A DNA stretch of 13,222 nt, from NCBI GenBank assembly GCA_018716365.1, contig DVKA01000250.1, forward strand, positions 1 through 13,222, read 5' to 3'. Positions within the stretch are counted from its first letter, which is position 1. Every line of letters begins with the position of its first letter. The DNA comes from Candidatus Caccocola faecipullorum. GTDB lineage: Bacteria > Synergistota > Synergistia > Synergistales > Synergistaceae. A program made the translations under genes and the position numbers. Shown piece after piece: positions 11,571 through 13,222 of the stretch. The notes beneath the pieces were generated by a model. That model saw only the letters and a list, made by a program, of their open reading frames with translations, ran no database searches and had not been told where the DNA came from.

Positions 11571-12758
11571 TTATTCCGCGGCTAGCGGAATCGTGTACTC
11601 CGTCAGATTTTTCGGCGCGGGGCCCGTGTGCGGGTGCGCGCGTCCGTCGAGCTTCTTTTCGGCGAGGAATTTCTCAACTATGTCCGCGATTTCTAGATTG
11701 TTCAAATCTGCGAATGGTGCGTGCGTGTTGCCCTTTATCCCTATTTCGGGCAGATGGAGCACTCGCGCGTCGCCGCCGCGTTTGTTGACGGCTTCGGCGA
11801 AGTTGCGCGAGCGCGTCAGAGATATGCGCCAGACGTTGACGTTGTATATCGGGCTGGGTTCGGAGGCTATGTTGTCGCCGTAGATGATGAGTATGGGAAT
11901 CTTCGTCAGCTTCATGAAATCGGCCTCGGACACGCGGATTGGGACGGTGTTCGGCTTCGCGGCATCGCAGCCCGCGGCTATCTCAGGCACTTCCTCGCCC
12001 TCGGGCATTACGAAGTGCCCTGGCTCGAAGGCGATTATCGCCTTCAGCGCGCCGTCAGGCGATTCTATCGCAGTGAACCAGCCGTATTTGCCGCTGTTCG
12101 AGTGCGTCATGAGAACAGCCGGCCCCGTCTGCTTCAGCAGCTCGCCCATAGTGCGCCCCATGAAGCGGTAATATTCGTCGGTGCGCGGCTCCATGCCTGT
12201 GTCGGGCGTCTGCTGGCGGAAGAACTGTTCGACAGCCTCGGGCGTGCGCGGGAACTGCACGCCGTCGAAGAAGTACGGCGCTTTGCCGCCCGCCGCGTCC
12301 CACACGCCGTTGCGGAAGGCGTCCCACGCGGCGCTTTCGAGCATCGTCGTCGGGCTGGTGTGCTTCGCCGCCGTTTCGAGCGTGCGCCCCGCTCGCCCGC
12401 GCCTCGGCTGGTCTATGATGTACGCCGCCCAGCCGCGCCGCGGCATTATCGCCATGAAGCCTTCGCGCCCGTCGGGCGTCGATTCGAAGCCGCGCCCGGA
12501 CTGCCCGATGCCGTGCCACATTATGAGCGGATAGTCGCGCGATTCCATCGGAATGAAATACTGCGCATAGCCGTGGTCGCCGTGGAAGGTCTCGCCGTTA
12601 TCGAGCTTCGTCACGGTGCCGCCGAAGAACAGACTTCCCATCGTGCGCAGGACTATCGGCTCGTCCGCCGCGTTCGCCGCGCCCGCGAAAATCATCGCCG
12701 CGGCGACCAGCGCGAGGAAACAGGCCGCAAAACTTTTGAAGTTAAAATTTTCTTCCAT
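11571..12758 (-). CDS. Exported alpha/beta hydrolase, esterase-713-like
   Basis: A protein of 395 residues. A signal peptide spans 1-30, with a hydrophobic core at 10-27 and ANA before the cleavage; its n-region is unusual, with only one lysine and two glutamates, and it has no twin arginine. The mature protein shares the pattern I recall for the Alcaligenes esterase 713 structure: WHGIGQSGRGFESTPDGREG (81-100), AAYIIDQPRRGRAG (111-124), the elbow LMTHSNSGKYGW with Ser220, FEPG with Glu245 in place of the usual Asp, YGDNI (293-297), and GNTHAPFADLNNLEIADIV with His346. The triad is thus expected to be Ser220-Glu245-His346. The last 25 residues are a Pro-rich extra tail. The natural substrate is unknown. 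The ATG is 2 bases after the tatC stop, so the two are translationally coupled, although this protein looks Sec-dependent. Confidence 0.88.
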   Translation of the reverse strand: MEENFNFKSFAACFLALVAAAMIFAGAANAADEPIVLRTMGSLFFGGTVTKLDNGETFHGDHGYAQYFIPMESRDYPLIMWHGIGQSGRGFESTPDGREGFMAIMPRRGWAAYIIDQPRRGRAGRTLETAAKHTSPTTMLESAAWDAFRNGVWDAAGGKAPYFFDGVQFPRTPEAVEQFFRQQTPDTGMEPRTDEYYRFMGRTMGELLKQTGPAVLMTHSNSGKYGWFTAIESPDGALKAIIAFEPGHFVMPEGEEVPEIAAGCDAAKPNTVPIRVSEADFMKLTKIPILIIYGDNIASEPSPIYNVNVWRISLTRSRNFAEAVNKRGGDARVLHLPEIGIKGNTHAPFADLNNLEIADIVEKFLAEKKLDGRAHPHTGPAPKNLTEYTIPLAAE

Positions 12759-12760
12759 CG

Positions 12761-13222
12761 TTAGAACCCGCCTTTCGTCTCAATCGTAAGAGAGTTTTCC
12801 GCAATCTCCGCGCTTTCCGCGTTTTTCCGTTCAATCCGCCTCGCCGCGAAAAGTCCGAGCTCGAAGAGCAGCCACGTAGGCACGGCCATGACGAGCTGGC
12901 TTATCACGTCGGGCGGCGTCAGTATGCCTGCGGCGACGAGTATCAGCGTCATCACGTAGGGGCGTTTTCGCCCGAGACTTTCAGCCGATACGACGCCGAA
13001 GCGCACCGCGAGCAGGGCTATGACCGGCGTCTGGAACATGAGGCCGAAGGCGAGCGTGAGCCAGCCCGCGAGGCTTGCGAAGTTCGCAAGGCCGATGCTC
13101 GCTTCGAGCGCGTCGTGCGCGAAGCCGCCCGAAAATTTCATCACGGCGGGCAGCACGAGCCCCGCGCAGAAGGCCGCGCCGCAGGCGAAGAGCAGCGTCG
13201 AGGCGAGCACGGCGCGCGAGAG
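12761..13222 (-). CDS. tatC: Twin-arginine translocase subunit TatC, C-terminal part (5' end outside window)
   Basis: The minus-strand frame is open from base 13222 and ends with TAA at 12761-12763, giving 153 residues of a protein usually about 240-260 long. TatC is the membrane receptor for folded proteins carrying twin-arginine signal peptides. Diagnostic blocks are LAFGLMFQTPVIALL, SAESLGRKRPYVMT, and AAGILTPPDVISQLVMAVPTWLLFELGL, which match E. coli TatC around its residues 95-230, including the conserved Pro-Pro-Asp (E. coli Asp211). Where E. coli has Glu103 (FEVP), this protein has Gln (FQTP). The tail is short, charged and cytoplasmic. The next gene starts 2 bases after the stop. Whether tatA/tatB lie upstream cannot be seen. 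Confidence 0.94.
   Translation of the reverse strand, partial: LSRAVLASTLLFACGAAFCAGLVLPAVMKFSGGFAHDALEASIGLANFASLAGWLTLAFGLMFQTPVIALLAVRFGVVSAESLGRKRPYVMTLILVAAGILTPPDVISQLVMAVPTWLLFELGLFAARRIERKNAESAEIAENSLTIETKGGF

Overview
The window is a GC-rich bacterial chromosome segment with very frequent ATA isoleucine codons, tight gene packing and mostly clear Shine-Dalgarno sites. The gene content (pyruvate:ferredoxin oxidoreductase, a biotin-dependent-type carboxyltransferase, nickel-pincer cofactor genes, DUF2284/DUF1622 proteins, no respiratory genes) suits an anaerobic fermenter. My impression is a Synergistetes-like organism such as Cloacibacillus or Synergistes, but this is an inference from codon and protein style and was not tested by any search.

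Left part (1-5058, mostly + strand): the 3' third of nifJ ends at an intrinsic terminator. It is followed by a separate promoter and structured leader for an OadA/PycB-type carboxyltransferase that has no biotin domain. A 20-bp perfect, probably bidirectional terminator separates this gene from a small minus-strand ORF (about 2942-3148) whose start cannot be settled. Then comes a probable operon: a cysteine-rich DUF2284 protein, a DUF1622 membrane protein and a short-form transaldolase, closed by another terminator.

Middle part (5059-7968, + strand): a compact larE-larB-larC operon for the nickel-pincer nucleotide (NPN) cofactor of lactate racemase-type enzymes. LarB makes the biscarboxylated pyridinium mononucleotide, LarE converts its carboxylates to thiocarboxylates, and LarC inserts nickel. 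Three features stand out: a long leader of stacked hairpins ending in a terminator-like stem before larE; three cysteines in LarE consistent with the iron-sulfur-cluster type; and a LarC that stops at the LarC1/LarC2 boundary, so it lacks the CTP-binding C-terminal domain while carrying a roughly 106-residue His/Cys-rich insert. No larA or nickel transporter is present.

Right part (8057-13222, all minus strand, so reading right to left): the end of tatC, a Sec-exported esterase resembling the Alcaligenes esterase-713 family, a short MerR-like regulator with a four-cysteine tail, a second exported esterase of the hormone-sensitive-lipase (HSL) type, a second MerR regulator, a 546-base non-coding stretch, and an ArsP/UPF0718-type permease. 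The non-coding stretch holds a 202-bp inverted-repeat-bounded, MITE/REP-like repeat, a pair of 14-15 bp direct repeats, and a promoter with the 19-bp spacer typical of MerR-controlled genes just before the permease. The alternation of MerR regulators with exported hydrolases and a permease suggests a small stress- or substrate-responsive accessory module. That grouping is inference.
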